Shown: positions 46,470 to 54,082 of the stretch, one piece after another
How the letters are laid out: every line of letters begins with the position of its first letter
How positions within the stretch are numbered: the first letter of the stretch is position 1
NCBI GenBank assembly: GCA_963745765.1
Contig: CAVUYQ010000015.1
Span: 1-64,000, forward strand
Length of the DNA stretch: 64,000 bases
Reading direction: 5' to 3'
Source: Ww85 sp963745765
GTDB taxonomy: Bacteria; Desulfobacterota; Desulfobulbia; Desulfobulbales; Desulfocapsaceae
The notes under the pieces: generated by a model
Seen by the model: only the letters and a program-made list of their open reading frames with translations
The model's database searches: none
Told to the model about the DNA's origin: nothing
Position numbers and translations under genes: made by a program

Positions 46470-47522
46470 ATGAACTACCTACTGATTACCGTCCTTTGCG
46501 GTACTATTGCTGCGGCAACATTTTTTTCAGAATCAACGGCCCAGGCACAGGAGGAAACAGCAATCTTTGGAGGAGGCTGTTTCTGGTGCATGGAGCCGCC
46601 TTTTGAACAGCTTGACGGTGTGCTTGAAGTGGTGGTCGGCTATACCGGCGGCAGTGCGGAAGATGCTGATTATCAAAAAGTTTCGACAGGAAAAACGGGC
46701 CATTATGAGGCAGTCAAGGTCCGTTATAATCCGGAAAAAGTGAGCTATGACACGCTGGTGACAACCTTCTGGCAGCAGATTGATCCGACCGACGATGGCG
46801 GTCAGTTTGCTGATCGTGGCAGACAGTACCACACCGCCATATTCTATAGCAGTGATGAGCAGAAAGCGATCGCTGAAGCGTCAAAACAGAAACTGGACAA
46901 ATCCGGAATCTTTGATCGCCCGGTTTTAACACCGATCCTGCCCGTTCAGCCATTTTATCTGGCTGAAGAGTACCATCAGGATTATTACAAGAAAAATGTG
47001 CTGCATTATAAAATGTACAAAGCAGGCTCAGGCCGGCAGGATTTTATTGAAACCGTCTGGGAAAAAAATAAGGACTGGCAAAATGGCTTTGTAAAACCAG
47101 ACAAGAGTGCATTGAAAAAAAAGCTGACTCCCATGCAGTATGAGGTAACCCAGGAAGAAGGCACGGAACCGGCTTTTCAGAACGAATACTGGGACAACAA
47201 ACAGGAAGGTATCTATGTCGATATCGTTTCCGGGGAACCGCTCTTCAGTTCCAGGGATAAATTCAAATCAGGCACCGGCTGGCCCAGTTTTACCAAACCG
47301 CTTGAGGCTCAGAACATCGTCGAAAAGACGGATCGTTCCTTTTTCATGACACGAACGGAAGTGAGAAGCAAACTGGCGGATTCTCATCTCGGCCACGTGT
47401 TTCCAGACGGCCCTCCCCCGACCAATCTCCGCTACTGCATGAACTCGGCCGCACTTCGTTTTGTTCCGGTAGACCGGCTTGAAGAGGAGGGATACGGCAA
47501 GTATTTGAGCCTGTTTAAATAA
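46470..47522 (+). CDS. msrAB: Exported bifunctional peptide-methionine sulfoxide reductase MsrA-MsrB
   Basis: Repairs oxidised methionine in envelope proteins; MsrA acts on S- and MsrB on R-sulfoxide. The N-terminus MNYLLITVLCGTIAAATFFS is a signal peptide. MsrA has the catalytic Cys in AIFGGGCFWCMEPPFEQLD and the motifs VVGYTGGSAEDADYQKVSTG and QYHTAIFYSSDEQK. The C-terminal MsrB half (from about residue 210) has KSGTGWPSFTKPLEAQNIVE, LGHVFPDGPPPTNLRYCMN and the nucleophile Cys in RYCMNSAALRFVPV. The zinc-binding CxxC pairs found in some MsrB forms are absent. ATG at 46470 follows AAAGGAGCC. It likely acts in the periplasm as an oxidative-stress defence in an anaerobe. Confidence 0.95.
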   Translation: MNYLLITVLCGTIAAATFFSESTAQAQEETAIFGGGCFWCMEPPFEQLDGVLEVVVGYTGGSAEDADYQKVSTGKTGHYEAVKVRYNPEKVSYDTLVTTFWQQIDPTDDGGQFADRGRQYHTAIFYSSDEQKAIAEASKQKLDKSGIFDRPVLTPILPVQPFYLAEEYHQDYYKKNVLHYKMYKAGSGRQDFIETVWEKNKDWQNGFVKPDKSALKKKLTPMQYEVTQEEGTEPAFQNEYWDNKQEGIYVDIVSGEPLFSSRDKFKSGTGWPSFTKPLEAQNIVEKTDRSFFMTRTEVRSKLADSHLGHVFPDGPPPTNLRYCMNSAALRFVPVDRLEEEGYGKYLSLFK

Positions 47523-47969
47523 CAAAACCCGTTCAGGGTACTTCAGGCTGCAGATGTTGCCGGTCATTGCTTATTTTGCAGCATTGGTGATCTGTCCCTC
47601 CGTTGTCTTGGAATGGTTTTGCTGAAAAAGTGAGATTCACTGTCATTGTTCTTTACAGGGTGTAAAAAAAACGAACATTGCAACAGGCAGCCAAGACCTT
47701 GTCTGAATATCGCTTCAGATCGAGGAAACGCCCCAACAGTTCGACACTGCGTGTTCAGGAAGAAAATGCAATCGTAAGGATCATGCGCCTCGACGTTTTT
47801 TATCCGATGGCTTGAGACAGGTGCGGAATCACGTGCTTGCGTCTATTCAGCAACGATTTTTTAGCCCGACGTTCATGAACATTTTCTGTCAGGTCAGGCC
47901 AGTTTTTGAAATTAATTTTTTTTTGTTGTGCTGTCACGAATCGCTTCAGTCGCTGACCATTACCAGAGG

Positions 47970-48068
47970 CGAGTTGAGACAGCCCGCTCTCCTGCGTCGC
48001 TTTTGCCGTTCGCCTGCTAACGTATGGTGAATCACAAGTCTCCTTGACGAGCAGGCTGTCTCAACTCG
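47970..48068. repeat. 99-bp element with perfect 15-base inverted ends
   Basis: CGAGTTGAGACAGCC at 47970-47984 and its exact complement GGCTGTCTCAACTCG at 48054-48068 bracket 69 bases with no gene. Pairing extends loosely inward (CGCTC against GAGCA). It could be a mobile mini-element or a large hairpin. Confidence 0.6.
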
Positions 48069-48185
48069 TCGAATATCCAGGTTAATCGCGTCAACTACCC
48101 TGACTCCCTTTTCCTTTCAGGAAAGATACCTCAATGTAACGGATCGTTATTTCAATTTTTTTCTTCACCGCTCCGTGGTCACCGC

Positions 48186-48201
48186 TGGCATGATACTTGC
48201 T
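48186..48201 (+). promoter_or_regulatory. Sigma-54-type promoter before the universal stress gene
   Basis: TGGCATGATACTTGCT has the GG and GC dinucleotides 10 bases apart and matches the TGGCAC-N5-TTGC consensus except for T in place of C at the sixth position. It lies 115 bases before the ATG at 48316. A NifA-like activator is encoded at 10.2 kb, but no enhancer site was identified. Confidence 0.55.
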
Positions 48202-48315
48202 AGTTTTTCACTAGTATCCCTTTTGTGACGATCTATTCTCAGGAAAGGGTTGTTTGCTTGCGGAAATCAAAAAATGGATCATGTGCAAAGCCATGATAAT
48301 GGAAGGAGGCTGGAG

Positions 48316-48798
48316 ATGAAGATAATACAGAAGATTATGGCCTGTGTCGATTTGTCGGATTACTCAAATCTGACCCTTGAATACGCCGTAGCATTATCCA
48401 GGGGGTTCATGACGGAAATGGTGGTTTTAAGTGTTGTCAATCAGAGAGATATTGATGCGGTGAAAATCGCCAGCCAGTACAATCCCGGGAAAATCGATGT
48501 TGAAAGTTACATTAAACAGGCAACAGAGGAACGCTATCGGCAGATATACGGGCTTCTCAAGGAAAAATTCGCTTCAGACATGAACCGGATGACGATTCTC
48601 GTACGGGTGGGAGTTCCATTTGTGAAGATATTAGAGGCGGTTACGTCGGAAAAGATCGATGTCCTGGTGCTTGGCAACAAGGGCAGGGGGAATGTGCTTG
48701 GGACGTTGCTTGGCAGCACTGCCGAGAAAGTTCACCGACATTCACCCGTACCGGTTTTGAGTGTCAGGATCAGCGTGCCCTCCAGTCGCCAGAGCTGA
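48316..48798 (+). CDS. Universal stress protein UspA family
   Basis: Small nucleotide-binding stress protein. The start is the ATG at 48316, with GGAGGCTGGAG just upstream; a longer frame from 48250 exists but has no ribosome site. The protein of 160 residues reads MKIIQKIMACVDLSDYSNLT, then LEYAVALSRGFMTEMVVLSV, and the ATP-binding loop VLVLGNKGRGNVLGTLLGST, which fits G-x2-G-x9-G(S/T), with the end HRHSPVPVLSVR. The family protects cells during starvation and stress. It is a single gene, 117 bases long of intergenic space after the promoter, and no terminator is evident. Confidence 0.9.
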   Translation: MKIIQKIMACVDLSDYSNLTLEYAVALSRGFMTEMVVLSVVNQRDIDAVKIASQYNPGKIDVESYIKQATEERYRQIYGLLKEKFASDMNRMTILVRVGVPFVKILEAVTSEKIDVLVLGNKGRGNVLGTLLGSTAEKVHRHSPVPVLSVRISVPSSRQS

Positions 48799-48866
48799 CG
48801 GAGCAAATAAGATATACCGGTAAATAGCATGTGCGTCGCATAGTTATGTGTCTACCGGCGAGAGGC

Positions 48867-49580
48867 TTATCGGCCGTTGAGTATGTCTTCTACTTTTCTG
48901 CCGCCAATTTCGGCAGTGAAAATCTGTTCCAGCAATGGGGCAACCTGCGGATAATCGCTGCCGTCAATGAGAAAGCCGGGCAGTGGACGGGCGGTGCGCC
49001 ACCGGTCCTGCATCTCTTGTTTCCCTGTATCTCCAGAATTTTTTCGGGCAAGCAGTATCAGCATATTGCCCCAGGGGAGTCCCTGGTCAAGGTGCTCGAT
49101 TATCTGGCTGACTGCCGTTGCCGCGCTCAGGTAATATTCAGACAGGGTGGCGCTGACACCTTTGCGGCAGGTCTTCGTTGACGCAAACACCCGGCAGTTG
49201 AAAGGGCGAACCTGATAGATCGCACAGGCCTCTTGCTCCAGGAAGGGGCAGATCCTGTCGTAACGGCCGCCCCCCGGATCGATCTCTTCACCCCTCAGGC
49301 AGGCTCCGGCGTATTCGTTGGTGGTGCAGGCCGGGAGGTGTTCAGGTAGTCCCTGTTGCAGTTTTTCCGCGAGCCAAAGCTCCTTGTTGTGCCGGGCGAT
49401 AAAATCGTAAATCAGCTCCCCCTCAATCGCTGTCATGATGACGTCCTGGGTACAGCAGGCGGCGCAGCCCTTGCTGCAGGCAAAGGTTATCGGTGAGGAC
49501 CAGGAAGCAAAAAGGGAATAAATCTTTTTTAAAATGAGCTGCTTCATATCCTGCTCAAAGCGGTTATCATCGTCTGTCAT
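48867..49580 (-). CDS. YkgJ family cysteine-cluster protein
   Basis: Second UPF0153/YkgJ protein of the window; likely binds zinc or an iron-sulfur centre, function unknown. The N-terminus MTDDDNRFEQDMKQLILKKI leads to the cluster FACSKGCAACCTQDVIMTAI (CxxxCxxCC), then ICPFLEQEACAIYQVRPFNC and RVFASTKTCRKGVSATLSEY, the usual later cysteines. The C-terminal third has no recognised motif. The length is 237 residues. Its start overlaps the end of the methyltransferase gene by four bases, so the two are translated together. Unlike the one at 36617 it is intact. Confidence 0.82.
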   Translation of the reverse strand: MTDDDNRFEQDMKQLILKKIYSLFASWSSPITFACSKGCAACCTQDVIMTAIEGELIYDFIARHNKELWLAEKLQQGLPEHLPACTTNEYAGACLRGEEIDPGGGRYDRICPFLEQEACAIYQVRPFNCRVFASTKTCRKGVSATLSEYYLSAATAVSQIIEHLDQGLPWGNMLILLARKNSGDTGKQEMQDRWRTARPLPGFLIDGSDYPQVAPLLEQIFTAEIGGRKVEDILNGR

Positions 49581-50572
49581 CGTTTGACCGCCGCCAGGAC
49601 CAATGACTCATTCGGTGTTTTTGGATCGATCACCGTGCAGCCGGAAAAACCGGCCTTTTCAAGCATGGTTGTTATCTCTGCATTTGAGTACGAGCGTCCC
49701 CGTGAATTGTTGATGAGCATATTCAGGGAAAAAAGGGTGGCAAATTCCGGCCGGTCCTCGCTGTTTTCAAGAATAAAATCGTGGATCAGGATGAGACCTC
49801 CGGGTTCCAGTGTCTCGTAGACTTTCTTGATGATATGTTCACATTCTGCCGGGCCGTTTGAGTGCAGGACATGGGAGAGCCAGGCCACGTCAAAGGAATC
49901 GTCGCCGAAGGAATCACGGTTGAAATCGCCGGGACGAAAATCGATCTGCTTTGACAGACCAAATGAAGCAACGGTTTTTCGCATGAACGGTTCGGTTGTC
50001 GAACGGTCGAAAACCACAGCCGTCAGGTGAGGATTCGTCCGGCAGAAGTGAATGGCAAAGGTGCCCGGCCCGCCTCCGAGATCGAGCAGCCGGTGTTTTC
50101 CACCGAGATCGACGGCAGCGGCTATCAACGGAGCTGTTCCCATGGCCAGATTAAACATGCCCATCAGGAAGCTTTCCCGCTCGACCTGCTCTCCGAAGGA
50201 TCGCTTTTCTATCGGTCTTCCCGTGCGGATCGCCTGGTCAAGCTGGGCCCAGCCGTCGAGAAGGTGGTGATGGTGCATGATGATATGACCGATATAGCGC
50301 GGAGAGTCTTTTGACAGCAGATCATAGATTCCCGGACCGTTCCGGTAAAACACTCCTGATTTTTCAAGCAGTTCCATTCCGCTCAGTGCGTTCAGCAGAA
50401 ACTCCGTTCCCCGCTGATCGCTTTCTAGTGCCTGGACAATGGAATCGAGAGATTTCTGCTGTTTTCCCAACAGGGTAAAGACTTCCAGTCTAACTGCCGC
50501 CTGTAGGGTGCAACCGCGCCAGTATCCGCTTGATGTACCGATTAGGCTGCCGCTGTTCCATTTCGTTTTCAT
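49577..50572 (-). CDS. SAM-dependent O-methyltransferase (family 2-like)
   Basis: Class I methyltransferase resembling small-molecule O-methyltransferases such as hydroxyneurosporene or acetylserotonin types. Residues 1-90 form a winged helix dimerisation region (AAVRLEVFTLLGKQQKSLDS). The SAM site is HRLLDLGGGPGTFAIHFCRT, followed by LTAVVFDRSTTEPFMRKTV and IDFRPGDFNRDSFGDDSFDV. A catalytic-type ending LEPGGLILIHDFILENSED, with His, precedes a helical tail with SNAEITTMLEKAGFSGCTVI. The length of 331 residues is normal; substrate unknown. It is followed by a YkgJ gene overlapping by four bases, a coupling that may be worth noting. Confidence 0.85.
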   Translation of the reverse strand: MKTKWNSGSLIGTSSGYWRGCTLQAAVRLEVFTLLGKQQKSLDSIVQALESDQRGTEFLLNALSGMELLEKSGVFYRNGPGIYDLLSKDSPRYIGHIIMHHHHLLDGWAQLDQAIRTGRPIEKRSFGEQVERESFLMGMFNLAMGTAPLIAAAVDLGGKHRLLDLGGGPGTFAIHFCRTNPHLTAVVFDRSTTEPFMRKTVASFGLSKQIDFRPGDFNRDSFGDDSFDVAWLSHVLHSNGPAECEHIIKKVYETLEPGGLILIHDFILENSEDRPEFATLFSLNMLINNSRGRSYSNAEITTMLEKAGFSGCTVIDPKTPNESLVLAAVKR

Positions 50573-50607
50573 CTCTCCTCCTCATCACTTCTACTGCTGT
50601 TGTTCTC

Positions 50608-51117
50608 TTACCATACACGAATCCGAATGAATTTTGTAGACAGGGCTGCCCGTGGCGCGAAGCCTTTCAGATCGACCAGCGTCTGCAGAACTACCCAGGC
50701 AACAAAGGTGTACCTCAGTAATTTACCAATAATGACCAGGAAGGAAAAGGACAGATATTGGACCCTGAACAGGCCGGCAACAGCGCAAAGCGGGTCGCCG
50801 ATGATCGGCAGCCAGGAGAGAAGCAGGGACCAGACACCAAAGCGGCGATAGAGCTGTTTCGCCCGGTTTTCTTGGGCAGTGGATATGCGCAGGACGCGGG
50901 AAAAAAGCAGAGCAGAGCCCCAGCGCCCGATATAATAGGTCGTGCAGGCCCCGAGGTAATTACCTGCGGTCGCCACCCCGACCACCGTTGCTGCCGGGTA
51001 GCCGTTGAAGATTAGAACGCCAAGCAGCCATTCCGAACCGAGCGGTATCAGGGTTGCCGCAAGAAAGCTGAGGCAGAAGAGGGCAAAAAGGGCATGCTCG
51101 TTAAAAAAATGTTCCAT
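50608..51117 (-). CDS. YqaA/DedA-like (SNARE-associated) membrane protein
   Basis: Small integral membrane protein of the VTT/DedA superfamily (COG1238-type YqaA), some of which act in lipid scrambling or envelope homeostasis. The 169-residue protein starts MEHFFNEHALFALFCLSFLA with IPLGSEWLLGVLIFNGYPAA and VVGVATAGNYLGACTTYYIG, then YRRFGVWSLLLSWLPIIGDP and LCAVAGLFRVQYLSFSFLVI. The GNYLGACTTYYIGRWG and SWLPIIGDPLC motifs are the signature of this branch. Four or so membrane helices are visible. It is 35 bases upstream of the methyltransferase gene in the same direction. Confidence 0.88.
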   Translation of the reverse strand: MEHFFNEHALFALFCLSFLAATLIPLGSEWLLGVLIFNGYPAATVVGVATAGNYLGACTTYYIGRWGSALLFSRVLRISTAQENRAKQLYRRFGVWSLLLSWLPIIGDPLCAVAGLFRVQYLSFSFLVIIGKLLRYTFVAWVVLQTLVDLKGFAPRAALSTKFIRIRVW

Positions 51118-51184
51118 GCTGAACGATTACAGGAAGAGCTTTTATAGTTTATATACAATTGCTGAGATGTGCCAATGGTCGTGA

Positions 51185-51489
51185 TCATTTATGCCTGGCA
51201 GACTGGTTTATGGCAAAGAGGGCGGCACCGACCGCGTTGCCGACATCGAAATGTTAAGGAAATTCCACGCTGGTGGATAATTTCCCGGCAATGACCGCCA
51301 GAAAAAAACGGGCCGCCGCACCGAGCCCGATAATCGAAATCTTCAGGGCATATCAACCGGAGGCATATGGGTGACCCAAGAACCACTCGTGCAGACGTCC
51401 GGGGCTCGTATGGTTTTGTCTTTCAGCTCGAGCAGTGCGCCGTCCCTGCAGGTGCCGCAGGCATCAATGTCGATAATATAACGAGACAT
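51185..51489 (-). pseudogene. Remnant of a hydantoinase/oxoprolinase-type gene
   Basis: Read from ATG at 51489 the first 25 residues, MSRYIIDIDACGTCRDGALL, resemble the N-terminus of HyuA/oxoprolinase-type proteins (YIIGIDTGGTxTDGVLL). The similarity is lost at about residue 28. After a stop (PVDMP then TGA) another frame gives ISIIGLGAAARFFLAVIAGK and, past a second stop, HFDVGNAVGAALFAINQS, which resemble the C-terminal part of the same family. The whole middle, several hundred residues, is missing. The remainder of the gap 51118-51728 shows nothing else. The assignment is by motif memory and moderate. Confidence 0.55.
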
Positions 51490-51728
51490 AGAAAATGGTA
51501 ACAGGTACAGGTTTTCATATAGCTTGTCGATGCGCGCAATTATAATGTTGTTGCTCTTTCTTGGCCATGAAGAAAAGCGGGTTGCCGTATCTTTACCTGG
51601 CCGTCTTGGCCAGCCAATACAGAGCTGAACGGTGCTGTCTTGGTACTTGTTTCGAGCCGATCTCTGTTGTAAGATGACGCACCTAATGAAAAAGAAGCTT
51701 GCAACGGGAGATTATACCTCGGGATTCC

Positions 51729-52541
51729 ATGGATTATCTTGCTATCACAGAGAAACGTTTTGTTGTTTTCGGTCTTGCCAATAAAAAATCAATTGCCGCT
51801 GCCATCGCTGCAACCCTTCTTGACGGGGGAGCCAAAGTGATTCTGGTTGTGCGCAGTGAAGAGCGAAAAAAGACGGCCCTGAAGCTCTTCCCTGATTGTG
51901 CGGTCTTTACCTGTGATGTTGAAGAGGAAGAGCAGATTAAACGGGTCCGGGATGAGATTGGAGCAGAGATCGGTGCAACAGAAGGAGGCCGTCTTGACGG
52001 CATCGTTCACTCAATTGCCTTTGCTAATTATTCAAATGGCCTGACACCGTTTCACGCAACCAATAAGATTGATTTTCTCCAGGCCGTGGACATTTCCTGC
52101 TTTTCACTCATTTCAATTTCAAATCATTTCAAAGACATTTTGGCAGCGGATGCATCGGTGGTGACCTTGTCTATCTCAACCACGAAAATGGCGGCCGAGA
52201 ATTATGGCTATATGGCGCCAATCAAGGCCGCTCTGGACTCTTCGTTGTGTTTTCTCGCCAAGAGTTTCTCGGAATTTTCGCAAATTCGTTTTAACGCGGT
52301 CGCTCCATCGCTTCTGAAAACATCCGCATCCGCCGGAATTCCCGGGTATATCGAGAGCTATCTTTTTGCCGAAAAGGCAATGCTTCGTAAACAGGCTCTG
52401 AAAACCAGTGAGGCCGCCGATACGGCCGTATTTCTATTGTCTAAGCGATCTTCAGGAATCAACTGCCAGACCATTGTTGTTGATGGCGGGATGTCCGTGA
52501 ATTACTTTGATCAGGAAATCATCAGGAAAACAGTCAGCTAA
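51729..52541 (+). CDS. fabI: Enoyl-ACP reductase FabI
   Basis: NADH-dependent last step of fatty-acid elongation. ATG at 51729 gives MDYLAITEKRFVVFGLANKK with the atypical Rossmann GLANKKSIA seen in FabI (instead of TGxxxGxG). DGIVHSIAFAN is the cofactor/substrate motif and ENYGYMAPIKAALDSSLCFL holds the Y-x6-K active pair. The C-terminus has RFNAVAPSLLKTSASAGIPG and SSGINCQTIVVDGGMSVNY, as expected. The 270 residues are normal. The longer frame from 51699 adds ten residues without a good ribosome site. It precedes the ferredoxin-nitroreductase gene by 23 bases; the two may share a transcript. Confidence 0.88.
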   Translation: MDYLAITEKRFVVFGLANKKSIAAAIAATLLDGGAKVILVVRSEERKKTALKLFPDCAVFTCDVEEEEQIKRVRDEIGAEIGATEGGRLDGIVHSIAFANYSNGLTPFHATNKIDFLQAVDISCFSLISISNHFKDILAADASVVTLSISTTKMAAENYGYMAPIKAALDSSLCFLAKSFSEFSQIRFNAVAPSLLKTSASAGIPGYIESYLFAEKAMLRKQALKTSEAADTAVFLLSKRSSGINCQTIVVDGGMSVNYFDQEIIRKTVS

Positions 52542-52564
52542 AAAAAATCCTCATACAAAAGCTT

Positions 52565-53413
52565 ATGAAACTTCACGCGGATAACCGATTCATTGTTGAT
52601 GCGGAATTATGTATCAGGTGCGGTGAATGTGTCAGCGATTGCCCGGTCAATATCCTCGTCATCGGCGATGGGCCTCCTGCTGTTGCTGCAGGAAGAGAGC
52701 GGAATTGTATCGGCTGCCAGCATTGTCTGGCTGTTTGTCCGACTGGTGCTGTCTCTGTTCTGGGTCTCCAGGCTGCTGACTCACTTGTTCTTGAAGGCAA
52801 TCTGGCAGGCCACCGGCAGATGGAACACCTGATCAAGGGACGCCGGTCGGTCAGACGATATCTCGATGAAAATATCGATCCCGCACTCATCCGGGAGATA
52901 CTTGAAACTGCCTGGCATGCACCGTCTGGCAGAAACGAACGTCAGGTACAATTCAGTGTGGTCGATGACAGGGAGGTGATGGACCAGGTCCGCCATCGTA
53001 CCATGGACCTTCTGGCAGGGACGATAGACAACTATTCTCTGCCGCCCGGCTATCAGTTTTTTAAAGGAATTGTCAAGGGCTGGCAGGTCTCTCGGGCTGA
53101 TACCATCTTTCGCTGGGCTCCCCATTTGCTCGTGGCCTCTGCCGCCCGGGAAAGTGCCTCACCGGAGCAGGATGCGATAATAGCGCTCAGCTATTTTGAA
53201 ATGCTGTGTCAAAGCGCCGGTATCGGAACCTTATGGAACGGAATGGTGAAGATGACCATGATGCTTGTTCCCGAGCTTAAAGAGATGCTCGCTATACCGC
53301 ATGATCATCAGTTTGGCTTTGCGATGAGCTTTGGTAAGCCGGCGGTGAGTTATGTTCGCACGGTACAGCATCGTAATAGTTTGATTCAGCGTGTGAAGCC
53401 GCTGAAAAGCTAG
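52565..53413 (+). CDS. Nitroreductase with N-terminal 2x[4Fe-4S] ferredoxin domain
   Basis: Flavin enzyme whose electrons come through an N-terminal ferredoxin. Residues 10-70 have two clusters: CIRCGECVSDCPVNIL and CIGCQHCLAVCPTGAVS. The nitroreductase domain starts at IKGRRSVRRYLDENIDPALI, with AWHAPSGRNERQVQFSVVDD as the FMN site, then LCQSAGIGTLWNGMVKM and FGFAMSFGKPAVSYVRT. The length of 282 residues is normal for this group, common in anaerobes. The stop codon TAG lies inside the left end of the 167-bp inverted-repeat element that begins at 53410, so the reading end of the gene depends on that element. Confidence 0.92.
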   Translation: MKLHADNRFIVDAELCIRCGECVSDCPVNILVIGDGPPAVAAGRERNCIGCQHCLAVCPTGAVSVLGLQAADSLVLEGNLAGHRQMEHLIKGRRSVRRYLDENIDPALIREILETAWHAPSGRNERQVQFSVVDDREVMDQVRHRTMDLLAGTIDNYSLPPGYQFFKGIVKGWQVSRADTIFRWAPHLLVASAARESASPEQDAIIALSYFEMLCQSAGIGTLWNGMVKMTMMLVPELKEMLAIPHDHQFGFAMSFGKPAVSYVRTVQHRNSLIQRVKPLKS

Positions 53414-53576
53414 TGTCCTGTCAGGCTTCACCTGTCACCCAGAGCTTGTTATTCTGGCTTCCTGACTTCGTTGCTTATTCTGTCACGTAGCGCTGCTACG
53501 CTCCTTCATGCGCGCCTCACAGGAAACTAGAATCCCGGCGCTCCATTGCGACATTTGAAACGTGACATGACACTAG
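53410..53576. repeat. 167-bp element with 21-base imperfect inverted ends (MITE-like)
   Basis: The left end CTAGTGTCCTGTCAGGCTTC and the right end read on the minus strand, CTAGTGTCATGTCACGTTTC, agree at 18 of 21 positions. Inside is a short hairpin GTAGCGCTGCTAC. No reading frame of note is present. Size, ends and intergenic place fit a non-autonomous mobile element; no transposase is in the window. Confidence 0.7.
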
Positions 53577-53632
53577 GAGCCTGTCTTCCCTGAATTTTAT
53601 AAACAAGGGTCCGGGCGATGGGTGGTGCCTGT

Positions 53633-53947
53633 TTACAGGTTGATCGGTTGCTCTGGTGTAATGATAAATCCGCTGCCGCTTTCACCTGCGCATCTTCCTG
53701 AACTGCCTATGGTAAAATCAATAGTGATGCTTTTGCACCACTCAATCAGGTTGCGATCGACAATAACCGGGGTTTCGTTTATTTGATACAATACGTCGGT
53801 TTCCCTGACGTCATCAACGATAATACCGAGGCATGGACTCGCTGCGCCCCCGCCCATGATGGCAATACGGATGGCAGCCTCCCCGTTATCCTGAAGAGAT
53901 AACAGTTCAGCCAGTTTTTCAAGGGCTTGCTCACTCACTTCAAGCAT
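53633..53947 (-). CDS. IscA/HesB-like iron-sulfur protein, atypical cysteines
   Basis: A-type carrier fold. The start is the ATG at 53947, with CAGGAGATC upstream; a longer frame from 53986 lacks support. The protein reads MLEVSEQALEKLAELLSLQD, IRIAIMGGGAASPCLGIIVD and ETPVIVDRNLIEWCKSITID, ending SSGRCAGESGSGFIITPEQP. The topology matches HesB/IscA. The usual C-terminal CGCG pair is reduced to a single Cys in RCAGESG, and one Cys remains at the expected central place, so canonical cluster carriage is uncertain. Relatives are common in Desulfobacterota and are often called HesB-like. It is a single gene between the MITE-like element and the oad terminator. Confidence 0.75.
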   Translation of the reverse strand: MLEVSEQALEKLAELLSLQDNGEAAIRIAIMGGGAASPCLGIIVDDVRETDVLYQINETPVIVDRNLIEWCKSITIDFTIGSSGRCAGESGSGFIITPEQPINL

Positions 53948-54019
53948 GTCTGATCTCCTGTTTAAATCCTTTTGCTGCGTTTGCATCGTGCAGTATTCCC
54001 ACTTCCCAAAAGGTTAACA

Positions 54020-54058
54020 CAGAAAAAGCCCGAAGCGGGAGGCTTCGGGCTTTTTTTA
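54020..54058. terminator. Rho-independent terminator after the oad operon
   Basis: AAAAAGCCCGAAGC, loop GGGA, GGCTTCGGGCTTTTTTT: a GC-rich 12-base stem with A and T tails on both sides, 25 bases past the oadB stop on the minus strand. It may work in both directions. Confidence 0.93.
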
Positions 54059-54082
54059 ATGCAGAAATATGGACGGTACTAA

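Larger units (their letters stand above)
47523..48315. other. Long gene-poor gap between msrAB and the universal stress gene
   Basis: No convincing gene is seen in about 790 bases. It contains the inverted repeat at 47970-48068 and the sigma-54-type promoter at 48186. The piece 47640-47930 has several short open frames with no recognisable product. Confidence 0.5.

Noticed and set aside
53633..53947. HesB-like selenoprotein with in-frame TGA
   Set aside because: The frame has no internal TGA at the expected C-terminal cysteine place, and no SECIS-like hairpin was evident.
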